Assembly: GCF_001418255.1 (NCBI RefSeq) | Contig: NZ_LIPV01000008.1 | Coordinates: 105,938-169,937 of the forward strand | Source: Thiomonas bhubaneswarensis | Lineage (GTDB): Bacteria > Pseudomonadota > Gammaproteobacteria > Burkholderiales > Burkholderiaceae_C | DNA: 64,000 nt | Reading direction: 5' to 3' | Shown: positions 27,423 to 36,535 of the stretch, piece by piece | Numbering within the stretch: position 1 is the first letter of the stretch | Layout of the letters: each line of letters starts with the position of its first letter | Program-made: the position numbers and the translations under genes | The notes under the pieces: model-generated | Databases searched by the model: none | What the model saw: only the letters and a program-made list of their open reading frames with translations | Told to the model about the DNA's origin: nothing

Positions 27423-28205
27423 ATGACCGCCGCACTGACCGACTCGCATTGCCATCTCGCCTATCCGGGCCTGGAGGAACGGCTGGACGAGGTGCTGGCG
27501 AACATGCAGGAACGGGGCGTGACGCGGGCGCTCAATATCTGCACTACGCTGGAAGAGTTCGGCGAGGTGCATGCCATCGCCCTGCGTTATCCGGGCGTCT
27601 GGGCTTCGGTGGGCGTGCACCCGGACAACGAAGGCGCGCGCGAACCCACGGTCGAAGACCTGACACAGCGGGCCGTTCTGCCCCGGGTCGTGGGCATCGG
27701 TGAGACCGGGCTCGACTACTACCGCTTGGGCGAACGCACGGTGGCCGACATGGAATGGCAGCGCGAGCGGTTTCGCGTGCACATCCGCGCCGCGCTGCAG
27801 CTCGACAAGCCCCTGATCATCCACACCCGCGCCAGCGCCGATGACACCCTGGCCATTCTGCGCGATGAAGGGCAGGGCCGCGCGCGCGGGGTGATGCACT
27901 GCTTCACCGAAAACTGGGATGTCGCACGCCGCGCCCTCGATCTGGGCTTCTACATTTCCATCGCGGGCATCGTGACGTTCAAAAACGCGCAGGCGCTGCG
28001 AGATGTGGCCGTCCAGATTCCCGCCGACCGCCTGCTGATCGAAACCGACAGCCCGTATCTGGCGCCCATGCCCCATCGCGGCAAGACCAACGAGCCCGCC
28101 TTTGTCGCCTATGTCGCCGACTACCTGGCCGAACTGCGAGGCGAGGACAAGGTCGAACTCGCGGCGCAGACGAGCGAAAACTTCACACGACTATTTCTGC
28201 AATGA
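27423..28205 (+). CDS. tatD: TatD-family metal-dependent deoxyribonuclease
   Basis: A 260-residue TIM-barrel hydrolase. Metal ligands are recognisable: DSHCHL at the N-terminus, GETGLDYY, IIHTR, MHCF and ETDSPYLAP. The family acts as a 3'-5' exonuclease and in DNA repair; no role in Tat transport. Last gene of the operon headed by mltG. Confidence 0.94.
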   Translation: MTAALTDSHCHLAYPGLEERLDEVLANMQERGVTRALNICTTLEEFGEVHAIALRYPGVWASVGVHPDNEGAREPTVEDLTQRAVLPRVVGIGETGLDYYRLGERTVADMEWQRERFRVHIRAALQLDKPLIIHTRASADDTLAILRDEGQGRARGVMHCFTENWDVARRALDLGFYISIAGIVTFKNAQALRDVAVQIPADRLLIETDSPYLAPMPHRGKTNEPAFVAYVADYLAELRGEDKVELAAQTSENFTRLFLQ

Positions 28206-28239
28206 ATCAGGTAGTTGTGTTCAAAATTTAAAGTAGAGT

Positions 28240-28914
28240 ATGAATCAATTTCGGCGCCATTTCATGCAGTCAGCCGCGGCTACCATGCTCGCCGTGGGCA
28301 CGGGGCGATGGGCGCAGGCCGGCGCCTACACCGATTTCTTTCGCGCCGTCCAGATCGACGACGTGGGCGCCGTGCAAAGCCTGCTGGCGCAGGGTTTCGA
28401 TCCCAATGCGGTGGACAGCAAGGGCAATTCCGCGCTCTACCTGGCGTTGCGCTACAAAGCGCTCAAGGTCGCCAAGGTGCTGATCGAGAACCCGCACATC
28501 CATCTCAATCAGCTCAACCCCTCAGACGAAAACGCGCTGATGATTGCCTGCCTGCAGGGCGACCTGGGTATCGTCAAACTCATGGTCGACAAAGGCGCCG
28601 AGATCAACAAACCGGGGTGGACGCCGTTGTCCTACGCGGCCACCCGTGGGCATACCGAGATCGTGAAATATCTGCTCGATCATTCCGCCTACATTGATGC
28701 CGCAGCGCCAAATGGCTCGACGCCGCTGATGATGGCCGCATATTTCGGCTACGACAGCACGGTGAAGCTGCTGCTCGAAGAAGGCGCCGATCCCAGGTTG
28801 AAGAATGCCATGGGCTACACGGCGCTCACACTGGCCACGAATATGCACCACAAGGACATCGCCGACATGATTGTCAAGGCGCTGGGCAAGGATAGACCGC
28901 AGGGAAGCTGGTAG
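28240..28914 (+). CDS. ankyrin-repeat protein with a twin-arginine-like signal
   Basis: A 224-residue protein with about five ankyrin repeats from residue 45 onward (GNSALYLALRYKALKVAKVL, TPLSYAATRGHTEIVKYLL and TPLMMAAYFGYDSTVKLLL are clear units). The N-terminus FRRHFMQSAAATMLA, ending GRWAQAGA, looks like a Tat signal peptide with a cleavage site, so the protein is probably periplasmic. Ankyrin domains mediate protein contacts; the partner is unknown. An AT-rich 34-base spacer behind tatD may hold its own promoter. Confidence 0.85.
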   Translation: MNQFRRHFMQSAAATMLAVGTGRWAQAGAYTDFFRAVQIDDVGAVQSLLAQGFDPNAVDSKGNSALYLALRYKALKVAKVLIENPHIHLNQLNPSDENALMIACLQGDLGIVKLMVDKGAEINKPGWTPLSYAATRGHTEIVKYLLDHSAYIDAAAPNGSTPLMMAAYFGYDSTVKLLLEEGADPRLKNAMGYTALTLATNMHHKDIADMIVKALGKDRPQGSW

Positions 28915-29063
28915 CGGGAAGTTGGTCAGGACGTGTCACTGCGCTCGTCGGGCTCAACTAAAAGCGAGCATATGTGCATTATGTTAACTGACGTACATAG
29001 CCATGAACGGCTGGGAATCCAGACAAGGCGGCGTTGCCGCCCGCCCCGTCGTCGCCATGGATC

Positions 29064-31328
29064 TCAGGTCGCGTTCTGCACGCAGTCCACGTAATAGCGT
29101 TTGTTGCCGCTGGTGTCGGTTTCCGTCACCAGTCCGTGCACGTCGGTGGCAAATCCTGGAAAACGAAGATTGAAGTCGCGGGCGAACTGCAGGTAGCGCA
29201 TGATGGGCGCGTTGAAACGCTCGCCCGGAATGAGCAGCGGAATGCCCGGCGGATACGGCGTGACCAGCGCCGCGGTGATGCGCCCCTCGAGCTGGTCGAT
29301 CTCCACGCGCTCGATGTCGCGGTGCGCCATCTTGGCGTAGGCCTCGGTCGGTGTCATCGCCGGCTGCAGGTCGGAGAGATACATCTCAGTGGTCAGCCGC
29401 GCCACGTCTTTCTCCCGATAGGCCTCGTGGATCTGCTGGCACAGGTCGCGCAGCCCGATGCGTTCGTATTTGGGGTTCTGCGCCACGAACTCGGGCAGGA
29501 TGCGCCACAGCGGCTGGTTGCGGTCGTAGTCGTCCTTGAACTGCTGCAGCGCCGTCACCAGGGTGTTCCAACGGCCCTTGGTGATGCCGATGGTGAACAT
29601 GATGAAAAAGCTGTAAAGCCCGGTCTTCTCGACGATCACGCCATGCTCGGCGAGGAATCGCGTGACGATGGCCGCAGGAATGCCGGTGGCGTCAAAGTCG
29701 CCGTTGATGTTCAGCCCCGGCGTGACGATGGTCGACTTGATCGGGTCGAGCATGTTGAAGCCATCGGCCACCGCGCCGAAGCCGTGCCAATCGTCGGCAG
29801 CCCTGAGCAGCCAGTCGTCGCGTGCGCCGGTGCCCTCTTCCGCCAGTGCATCCGGCCCCCAGACCTTGAACCACCAGTCCTGGCCATAGTCGGCTGCGAC
29901 CTTGCGCATGGCGCGGCGGAAGTTCATGGCTTCGAGAATGCTTTCCTCGACCAGCGCGGTGCCGCCCGGCGGCTCCATCATGGCCGCGGCCACATCGCAC
30001 GAGGCGATGATGGCGTACTGCGGCGAGGTGGAACTGTGCATCAGGTAAGCCTCGTTGAAGCGGTGGAAGTCGAGCTGCTGGTTCTGCGCGTTCTGCACCA
30101 GGATCTGCGAGGCCTGGCTCAGGCCCGCAAGCAGCTTGTGCGTGGACTGCGTGGAAAACACCATCGCTTCCTTGGTGCGCTCGCGGTTGGGGCCGATGGC
30201 GTGCATGCCGCGGTAGAAGTCGTGAAACGCCGCGTGCGGCAGCCACGCTTCGTCGAAATGCAAGGTGTCGATGTGGCCGTCGAGCATCTGCTTGATGGCA
30301 TCGACGTTGTAGAGCACGCCGTCGTAGGTGGACTGGGTGATGGTGAGCACCCGCGGCTTGACCTTGCCTGCCAGATGCGCGGTGAGCGGGTTCTGCGCGA
30401 TCTTGCGGGCGATGTTGTCGGGCTGGAACTCGGCCAGCGGAATCGGCCCGATGATGCCGTAGTGATTGCGCGTGGGCGTGAGGAAGACCGGCAGCGCCCC
30501 GGTCATGATGATGGCGTGCAGGATGGACTTGTGGCAGTTGCGATCCACCACCACCACGTCGCCCGGCGCCACGGTGGAGTGCCACACCATCTTGTTCGAG
30601 GTGGAGGTGCCGTTGGTGACGAAAAACAGATGGTCGGCGTGGAAGATGCGCGCCGCATTGCGCTCGCTCGCGGCCACCGGGCCGGTGTGGTCGAGCAACT
30701 GGCCGAGTTCTTCGACCGCGTTGCACACGTCGGCACGCAGCAGGTTTTCACCGAAGAACTGGTGGAACATCTGTCCCACGGGGCTTTTCAGAAAGGCGAC
30801 GCCGCCCGAGTGCCCCGGGCAATGCCACGAGTAAGAGCCATCGGCCGCGTAGCCGGTGAGCGCGCGGAAGAACGGCGGCGCCAGCGACTCCATGTACGCA
30901 CGCGCTTCGCGGATGATGTGACGCGCCACGAACTCGGGCGTGTCCTCGAACATGTGGATGAAGCCGTGCAGCTCGCGCAGGATGTCGTTCGGGATATGCC
31001 CGGAGGTGCGCGTTTCGCCGTAGAGATAGATGGGGATTTCGGCGTTGCGGAAACGAATTTCCTCGATGAAGGCCCGCAGCGAATGCAGCGCCGCAGCCTC
31101 GACGCCCTCCTCCGCCGTGGCGAACTCCTCGTCGTCGATGGAGAGAATGAAGGCGCTGACCCGGCTTTGCTGCTGCGCGAAGCTGGAGAGGTCGCCGTAG
31201 CTGGTCACGCCGAGCACCTCCATGCCTTCCTTCTCGATGGCCTGAGCCAGCGCGCGAATGCCCAGACCAGAGGAGTTTTCCGAGCGAAAATCTTCGTCGA
31301 TGATGACAATGGGAAAGCGAAAGTGCAT
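29064..31328 (-). CDS. AdiA/LdcC-type arginine/lysine/ornithine decarboxylase
   Basis: A 754-residue PLP enzyme of the large fold-type I decarboxylase family. It has an N-terminal wing domain resembling a response regulator (IVIIDEDFRSENSSGLGIRA), the PLP domain with Lys398 in STQSTHKLLAGLSQ and Asp in LHFDEAW, and the C-terminal domain ending in a substrate-entry region. The STHKLLA(A/G)LSQAS motif is closest to biodegradative arginine decarboxylase, but substrate cannot be settled from motifs. Such enzymes consume protons and help acid tolerance, or make polyamine precursors. No antiporter gene is adjacent. Confidence 0.88.
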   Translation of the reverse strand: MHFRFPIVIIDEDFRSENSSGLGIRALAQAIEKEGMEVLGVTSYGDLSSFAQQQSRVSAFILSIDDEEFATAEEGVEAAALHSLRAFIEEIRFRNAEIPIYLYGETRTSGHIPNDILRELHGFIHMFEDTPEFVARHIIREARAYMESLAPPFFRALTGYAADGSYSWHCPGHSGGVAFLKSPVGQMFHQFFGENLLRADVCNAVEELGQLLDHTGPVAASERNAARIFHADHLFFVTNGTSTSNKMVWHSTVAPGDVVVVDRNCHKSILHAIIMTGALPVFLTPTRNHYGIIGPIPLAEFQPDNIARKIAQNPLTAHLAGKVKPRVLTITQSTYDGVLYNVDAIKQMLDGHIDTLHFDEAWLPHAAFHDFYRGMHAIGPNRERTKEAMVFSTQSTHKLLAGLSQASQILVQNAQNQQLDFHRFNEAYLMHSSTSPQYAIIASCDVAAAMMEPPGGTALVEESILEAMNFRRAMRKVAADYGQDWWFKVWGPDALAEEGTGARDDWLLRAADDWHGFGAVADGFNMLDPIKSTIVTPGLNINGDFDATGIPAAIVTRFLAEHGVIVEKTGLYSFFIMFTIGITKGRWNTLVTALQQFKDDYDRNQPLWRILPEFVAQNPKYERIGLRDLCQQIHEAYREKDVARLTTEMYLSDLQPAMTPTEAYAKMAHRDIERVEIDQLEGRITAALVTPYPPGIPLLIPGERFNAPIMRYLQFARDFNLRFPGFATDVHGLVTETDTSGNKRYYVDCVQNAT

Positions 31329-31420
31329 GACGGCTCCGGCGCGGAAGGAATAAAGTGCGAGAGTGTAGGAAATCTGCGTGAAGCGTCTTTCACGCTTGCT
31401 TTGAGAAGGGAGTAAGCAAG

Positions 31421-31906
31421 ATGGACAACCCGACCGCCTGGTGGATTCTGGCCGGCTTCTTCGTCGCCATGGAGCTGCTCAGCGGCACCTTCTACCTGCT
31501 CATGCTCGCCATCGGTGCCGTGGCCGGGGCACTGGCCGCGCACGCCGGTCTGGATCCGCAGTGGCACTGGGTGGCCTTCACGGTCGTAGGCGGCGGCGCG
31601 GTGGTGGCGCTCTATCTGTCGCGGCGCACTTTCGGCAAGCGCACCAGCATCGAGGCCCGGCACGACAACCTCGATCTGGGTGCCACAGTCGATGTCACCG
31701 GCTGGTCTGCCGACGGCGCGGCGCGGGTGCACTACCGCGGCTCCGACTGGTCGGCCCGGCTTGCGCGTCGTGGCCCTCTGTGCACCGGCCCGCACCGCAT
31801 CGCCGGGCAGGACGGCAATGTGCTGCTGATCGAGCCGCTGCCCGCAGCGTCCGCCCCGCCCGAACCGGCGGCAGGTGGCCTGCATGTGCCGCACAACTCC
31901 CACTGA
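31421..31906 (+). CDS. NfeD-like membrane protein
   Basis: A 161-residue NfeD-family protein: two or three hydrophobic helices (residues 8-65) followed by a small beta-barrel OB-type domain (LGATVDVTGWSADGAARVHYRGSDW) and a proline-rich tail. NfeD proteins pair with SPFH/stomatin partners in membrane microdomains, and an SPFH gene follows 40 bases downstream. GGGAG precedes the ATG. Confidence 0.88.
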   Translation: MDNPTAWWILAGFFVAMELLSGTFYLLMLAIGAVAGALAAHAGLDPQWHWVAFTVVGGGAVVALYLSRRTFGKRTSIEARHDNLDLGATVDVTGWSADGAARVHYRGSDWSARLARRGPLCTGPHRIAGQDGNVLLIEPLPAASAPPEPAAGGLHVPHNSH

Positions 31907-31945
31907 CCTCCGTCCCCTGCCCTTTCCTTTTCCCAGAGAGCCATC

Positions 31946-32851
31946 ATGGAAATCGCCATCATCCTGGCCATCATCGCCGTGCTGTTCGTCAGCCGCGGCA
32001 TCAAGATCGTGCCGCAGCAGAACGCCTGGATTCTGGAGCGCCTCGGGCGCTATCACTCCACGCTGCAACCGGGGCTGAACATCATTATTCCCTTCATCGA
32101 CAGCGTGGCCTACAAGCATTCGCTCAAGGAGATTCCCCTCGACGTGCCCAGCCAGGTCTGCATCACCAAGGACAACACCCAGCTCACCGTGGACGGCGTG
32201 CTGTATTTTCAGGTGACCGACGCCATGCGCGCGAGTTACGGCTCGTCCAACTACATCGTCGCCATCACCCAGTTGGCGCAGACCACGCTGCGCTCGGTGG
32301 TCGGCAAACTGGAGCTGGACAAGACCTTCGAAGAGCGCGAGTTCATCAATCACAGCGTGGTCAACGCCCTCGACGAAGCCGCCGCCACCTGGGGTGTCAA
32401 GGTGCTGCGCTATGAAATCAAGGATCTCACCCCGCCCACCGAAATCCTGCATGCCATGCAGCGACAGATCACCGCCGAGCGTGAAAAGCGGGCCGTGATC
32501 GCCAAATCCGAAGGCGAGCGGCAGCAGCAGATCAACCTCGCCGAAGGTGAGCGCCAGGCTTTCATCGCCCGCTCCGAAGGGGAAAAGCAGGCCGCGATCA
32601 ATACGGCCCAGGGCGAAGCCGCGGCCATCGAAGCGGTGGCCAATGCAACGGCGCATGCGCTGGAAGTCGTGGCCGCCGCCATCCAGAAACCCGGTGGCAG
32701 CGAGGCGGTGCAACTCAAGGTGGCGCAGCAGGGACTCGACGCCTATGCGGGTCTGGCCAAATCGAGCACCACCCTGGTCGTTCCCAACGACATGAGTCAG
32801 GCCGCAGGACTGATCGCCTCGGCCATGACGGTGCTGAAGAAAACGCAGTGA
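31946..32851 (+). CDS. SPFH/band-7 (paraslipin, QmcA-like) membrane protein
   Basis: A 301-residue stomatin-type protein. One N-terminal membrane anchor (IAIILAIIAVLFVSRG), the SPFH domain (QNAWILERLGRYHSTLQPG onward) and a long Ala/Glu/Gln coiled coil (about 170-240) that drives oligomerisation. Close in layout to E. coli QmcA, whose gene also neighbours an NfeD gene. Thought to scaffold membrane domains and modulate FtsH-type proteases. Confidence 0.92.
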   Translation: MEIAIILAIIAVLFVSRGIKIVPQQNAWILERLGRYHSTLQPGLNIIIPFIDSVAYKHSLKEIPLDVPSQVCITKDNTQLTVDGVLYFQVTDAMRASYGSSNYIVAITQLAQTTLRSVVGKLELDKTFEEREFINHSVVNALDEAAATWGVKVLRYEIKDLTPPTEILHAMQRQITAEREKRAVIAKSEGERQQQINLAEGERQAFIARSEGEKQAAINTAQGEAAAIEAVANATAHALEVVAAAIQKPGGSEAVQLKVAQQGLDAYAGLAKSSTTLVVPNDMSQAAGLIASAMTVLKKTQ

Positions 32852-33666
32852 GCAGGGGCGATGCACCCCAATGCGCGCGTGCGCAGGCGCTCGCCGCCCT
32901 GATCGAGCCCGATCCGAGCGCCAAGGTTGAGCTGGCCCTTGCGCTGCGTGAAGATCTCCGAACCGGTCGGGCGTTGATCGACCCTGGTCGAACCCTGCGG
33001 CCCGAGCGGCACACCGCCCTGCCCGGCCGCCCCGCCCGGCCCGAACTGATCGCCGCGCAGCAGATGCCCCGACGCAACCCGCGCGACCCGCAGGGCCACG
33101 CCGCGCTGCTGCACGCCATTGCCCACATCGAGTTCAACGCCATCAATCTGGCGCTAGACGCGGTGTGGCGATTCTCCGGTCTGCCCGAAGATTTCTACCG
33201 CGACTGGATCGGCGTCGCCGCCGAGGAGGCCGAGCATTTCAGCCTGCTGCGCGCGCATCTCCATGATCAGGGCGGCGCTTATGGCGACTTTCCGGCGCAC
33301 AACGGCCTATGGGACATGGCCGAGAAAACTGCCGGCGATCTGCTGGCCCGCATGGCGTTGGTGCCGCGCACCCTCGAAGCCCGTGGGCTGGACGTCAATC
33401 CGAGCATCCGCGCCAAGCTCGCCGCTGCCGACGATGCGCGCGGTGCCGAGATTCTCGACCGCATCCTCGCCGACGAAATCGGCCATGTCACCATCGGCAA
33501 CCGCTGGTATCACTGGGCCTGCGCCCGCGCGGGGCTGAACCCATTGACCGCCCATGACGACCTCGCCGAGCAATACGGCGCGCCGCGCTCCAGGCCCCCG
33601 TTCAATCGCGAGGCCCGGTTGCAGGCGGGGTTCAGCGCGGCGGAACTGGAATGGATGTCGCGCTAA
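32848..33666 (+). CDS. DUF455 ferritin-like protein
   Basis: A 272-residue protein with a ferritin-like four-helix core. Paired metal-ligand motifs are visible: HIEFNAINLALDA, AAEEAEHFSLL and LADEIGHVTIG, each with Glu and His at the expected spacing for a di-iron site. The GTG start overlaps the SPFH stop by four bases, so the three genes from 31421 form an operon. The activity of DUF455 proteins is unknown; a hydroxylase-like role is inferred from the fold. Confidence 0.82.
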   Translation: MSRGDAPQCARAQALAALIEPDPSAKVELALALREDLRTGRALIDPGRTLRPERHTALPGRPARPELIAAQQMPRRNPRDPQGHAALLHAIAHIEFNAINLALDAVWRFSGLPEDFYRDWIGVAAEEAEHFSLLRAHLHDQGGAYGDFPAHNGLWDMAEKTAGDLLARMALVPRTLEARGLDVNPSIRAKLAAADDARGAEILDRILADEIGHVTIGNRWYHWACARAGLNPLTAHDDLAEQYGAPRSRPPFNREARLQAGFSAAELEWMSR

Positions 33667-33669
33667 GGA

Positions 33670-33851
33670 TTAAACCCAGATCGTCCATTAGGCGGCACTG
33701 CGTGCCTGCACGGGCGCTGGCGGTCGATTTGGGCGTCTTTGCCCCCGCGCTTCGCGCCCATAGCTTGGGCTATGGGCTTGTCGCGCCGGGCCAAATCCAT
33801 CCCCAACCCGCCTCGCCATCATCCCGTGCCCTCATGAACAATCTGGGTTAA
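33670..33851. repeat. MITE-like element with imperfect terminal inverted repeats
   Basis: About 182 bases bounded by near-complementary ends: TTAAACCCAGATCGTCCAT on the left and, read from the other strand on the right, TTAACCCAGATTGTTCAT. Each end begins with TTAA. Inside is a 9-bp hairpin, GCCCATAGC/GCTATGGGC with loop TTGG. It carries no gene, fills the whole spacer between two convergent genes, and its right end supplies the stop codon of the DUF924 gene. The shape suits a small non-autonomous transposable element. Confidence 0.55.
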
Positions 33852-34381
33852 AACGACGAACCGGGCTGGCGCAGAAACTCAAGCTCTTCGTCGGTCGAGA
33901 CTCGGCCAAGAATGGCGTTTCGGTGCGGGTAGCGACCAAATCGATCGATGATGGCCTTGTGCCGCAGGGCGAAGGAGTAGTTGATGGGGCGGCCGTTTTC
34001 GCGGAACAGGCGCTCGGCTTCCACCTGCACCGCGCGCGATTCGCTGTGCATGTAGGGCATGTAGAGAAACGCCCGATGCGACGGCTCCAGTGTCCGGTCG
34101 GCGCCGCAGGCCACGGCCTCTTGCGCCAGCGCCAGGGCCAGCGGGTCGGTGGCGAAGGCCGCAGGCGTGCCGCGGAACATATTGCGCGAAAACTGATCGA
34201 TCACGATGATCTCGGCTAGACGCCCTTCAGGCGCGCTGCGCCACTCCCATAGCTCGCATCGGCTTGCCCTCTCGTGCAGCGCGCTGAAGCGCCTGCGAAT
34301 CAGAGCATCGAAGGCCGGATCGACCCTGAACCACTGCTCAGGCTGGCTCTCGGTGAACCAGAAGTGCAGGACTTCATCCAT
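33848..34381 (-). CDS. DUF924 family protein
   Basis: A 177-residue soluble protein. It opens with VLHFWF and contains IIVIDQFSRNMFRGTPAAFATDPLAL and FLYMPYMHSES, the signature segments of DUF924 (TPR-like all-helical fold). Function unknown. Its TAA stop (33848-33850) is inside the right terminus of the MITE-like element, so the last residues (QPGSSF) may be altered relative to homologues. Confidence 0.85.
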   Translation of the reverse strand: MDEVLHFWFTESQPEQWFRVDPAFDALIRRRFSALHERASRCELWEWRSAPEGRLAEIIVIDQFSRNMFRGTPAAFATDPLALALAQEAVACGADRTLEPSHRAFLYMPYMHSESRAVQVEAERLFRENGRPINYSFALRHKAIIDRFGRYPHRNAILGRVSTDEELEFLRQPGSSF

Positions 34382-34397
34382 CGGCTTGCAGCGCGGC

Positions 34398-34898
34398 TTA
34401 CCGCCCCGTGCGGTGGATGTAGCGGTTGAGTTGCGCCATGTCAGAGGAAGTGCGGCGATAGAGGTGGTCGAGGCTGATGATGGCCACTTCCAGCAGCAGC
34501 ACCGCCAGCAGCGGGCGCTCCAGGCGCAGGCGGTCGTACATCTTGCGGCTGATGCGCAGCAGGCGGGTGTCTTCGCCGGCGCGCAGGCGAACCTCGCGCG
34601 GCTTGCGGTCGAAGAAGCTCATTTCGCCCAGCATCTCGCCGGGCTGGATCTTGCCGACCTCCATCTCGCTCTCGGGCAACTGCGCCATGAGGCAGCCCTG
34701 GCCTTCGAGCACGAAGAAAAGGCTTTCGCCGACCTGGCCGATGTCGGCGATGACCTCGCCCTTCTTCGGCGCCATCAGGTCGCAGTAATCGAGAAAGTCG
34801 TGAATTTCACGGCGGGTGAGGATGCTGGTGTCAACCAATTGGCCGAGAAAATGCGCCAGGGCTTCGCGGTCTTCCGTAGTGATGGTCAGTCGTTCCAT
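34398..34898 (-). CDS. cyclic-nucleotide-binding-domain protein without HTH
   Basis: A 166-residue protein consisting of an N-terminal helical stretch and one cNMP-binding beta barrel (LMAPKKGEVIADIGQVGESLFFVLEG and GEMLGEMSFFDRKPREVRLRA). The phosphate-binding cassette contains GEMS rather than the GELAL/R of cAMP receptors, and the Arg is not in the classical position, so ligand binding is uncertain. No DNA-binding domain follows. The ATG at 34898 was chosen because the region upstream of it lacks similarity to the domain. Confidence 0.8.
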   Translation of the reverse strand: MERLTITTEDREALAHFLGQLVDTSILTRREIHDFLDYCDLMAPKKGEVIADIGQVGESLFFVLEGQGCLMAQLPESEMEVGKIQPGEMLGEMSFFDRKPREVRLRAGEDTRLLRISRKMYDRLRLERPLLAVLLLEVAIISLDHLYRRTSSDMAQLNRYIHRTGR

Positions 34899-34969
34899 GG
34901 TGATCTGTGACGTGGAGACATTCGGCAGCGCTATCGTATCGACGCCACCTGCGTTTTCATAGCGCAACA

Positions 34970-35566
34970 TCAAAGCCCAAAATAACTGCGGATGCCCGAC
35001 AGCAGCATGTTGACGGCGATGGCGGTGAGGATCAGGCCCATGAGCTTTTCGGCGGCGTTCATCACCGAGTCGCCCAGCCACTTGAGCAGGGTCTCGGCCA
35101 TCAGCAGCAGACCGCCGGTCAGCGCCACAGCGGAACTCAGCGCGCCCACCCAGGTCCAGATTTCGCCAGGCTGGCGCGAGGCTAGCAGCAGCACCGTGGC
35201 CAGCGCCGACGGTCCGGCGAGCAGCGGCACGGCCAGCGGAAAGATCAGCGGCTCGCGTCCGCCTTCGCCGCCGAAGATTTCGGAGGTGGTGGAAAAAATC
35301 ATCTTGATCGCCACCAGCAGCAGAATGACGCCACCGGCCACTTCGATCGACGGCTGGCTGAGGTTCATCAGCTTGAGAAACCCATGTCCGCCGAACATGA
35401 AGGCGAGCAGCACGACGTAGGCAATGCCGATCTCGCGCAGCGCCACGGGCAGGCGCCGCTTGGGAGGCAGCTTGCGCATGACCGCGATAAAAAAAGGCAG
35501 ATTGCCGAACGGGTCGAGAATCAGCAACAGCAAGACGAAGGCGGACCAGAAGTTGTCTTGGGCCAT
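34970..35566 (-). CDS. MarC-family integral membrane protein
   Basis: A 198-residue protein with six transmembrane helices. LDPFGNLPFFIAVM at the N-terminus and PLAVPLLAGPSALATVLLLAS in the middle are the two repeat motifs of the MarC/YhgN family. Despite the name, transport substrate and function are unknown. It sits 15 bases after xerD on the same strand. Confidence 0.9.
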   Translation of the reverse strand: MAQDNFWSAFVLLLLILDPFGNLPFFIAVMRKLPPKRRLPVALREIGIAYVVLLAFMFGGHGFLKLMNLSQPSIEVAGGVILLLVAIKMIFSTTSEIFGGEGGREPLIFPLAVPLLAGPSALATVLLLASRQPGEIWTWVGALSSAVALTGGLLLMAETLLKWLGDSVMNAAEKLMGLILTAIAVNMLLSGIRSYFGL

Positions 35567-35581
35567 GATGCGGTGGACGTC

Positions 35582-36535
35582 TCAGGCGCGGGGGTGGTGG
35601 CGGGTATGAAGCACCTTGAGCCGCTCGCGCGCGATGTGGGTGTAGATCTGCGTGGTCGAAATATCGGCATGACCGAGCAGCAATTGCACCACACGCAGAT
35701 CGGCGCCGTGATTGAGCAGATGCGTGGCGAAGGCGTGACGCAGGGTGTGGGGCGAGAGGGGCACGTCGATGCCCGCCTGCCTCGCGTAGACCTTCAGGCG
35801 CATCCAGAACATCTGCCGGGTCATGCCGACCGCTTCGCGGGCGCTCTGCCCGCTGCGGGCGGTGACGAACAGAAACGGACTGTCGCGCCCCTGCAGCAGT
35901 TCATGCCGCGCAGTGCGCAGATACTGTTGCAGCCAGTCGTGCGCCGCAGCGCCGAAAGGCACCAACCGCTCCTTGCCGCCCTTTCCCGCGATGTGCACCA
36001 CGTCCTGATCGAGCGAAAGCCGCACCACGGGCAGCGCCACCAGCTCGCTCACGCGCAGGCCGCTGGCGTATAGCAGTTCGAGCATGGCGCGGTCGCGCAA
36101 ACCCAGCGGGGTGTTCACGTCGGGGGCGACGATCAGGGCCTCGACCTGGGCCTCGCTCAGGGTCTTGGGCCGGCGTGGTGGCTGGCGGGCGGTGTCGAGC
36201 TGCAGGGTCGGATCGTCGCTGCGCAGATGTTCGCGCAGCGCCCAGCGGTAAAACCGGCGCAGCACCACCAGACGGCGGTTCGACGACGTGGCCTTGCTCT
36301 GCGCGAAGCGAGCTGCGATATAGGCCTGAACGTCGCGCATGGCCGCATCGACCAGCGGTGGACGATGCGTAAACGCCAGCCAGCGCGCCATCAGGGTGAG
36401 ATCGCGCCGGTACGCGGCCAGGGTGTTGCTCGACAGACCATCCTCCAGCCAGAGAGCTTCGCAAAACCGCTCGATCACCGAGGCGCAGGCTTGAGGCGCG
36501 GGCGGCCAGTCGCGGTGGACCGGCGGTTCAGCCAT
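35582..36535 (-). CDS. xerD: tyrosine recombinase XerD
   Basis: A 317-residue site-specific recombinase that, with XerC, resolves chromosome dimers at dif. The catalytic set is complete: Arg161 (SGLRVSE), Lys185 (AGKGGKERLVP), His263 and Arg266 (HTLRHAFATHLLNHGADLR), His289 (LLGHADISTTQ) and nucleophile Tyr298 (IYTH). The C-terminus ends HHPRA exactly like E. coli XerD. The ATG at 36535 was chosen over a GTG at 36544; both lie in the 90-bp repeat, so promoter and ribosome site here are unusual. Confidence 0.95.
   Translation of the reverse strand: MAEPPVHRDWPPAPQACASVIERFCEALWLEDGLSSNTLAAYRRDLTLMARWLAFTHRPPLVDAAMRDVQAYIAARFAQSKATSSNRRLVVLRRFYRWALREHLRSDDPTLQLDTARQPPRRPKTLSEAQVEALIVAPDVNTPLGLRDRAMLELLYASGLRVSELVALPVVRLSLDQDVVHIAGKGGKERLVPFGAAAHDWLQQYLRTARHELLQGRDSPFLFVTARSGQSAREAVGMTRQMFWMRLKVYARQAGIDVPLSPHTLRHAFATHLLNHGADLRVVQLLLGHADISTTQIYTHIARERLKVLHTRHHPRA

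Noticed and set aside
28925..29063. Possible terminator or regulatory element between the ankyrin gene and the decarboxylase
   Set aside because: Only a short imperfect TATGT/ACATA dyad; no stem with a T-run.
29034..31415. A 793-codon open frame on the plus strand opposite the decarboxylase gene
   Set aside because: It is a mirror of a high-GC gene with clear PLP motifs on the other strand; the protein is His/Arg/Val-rich with no domain.
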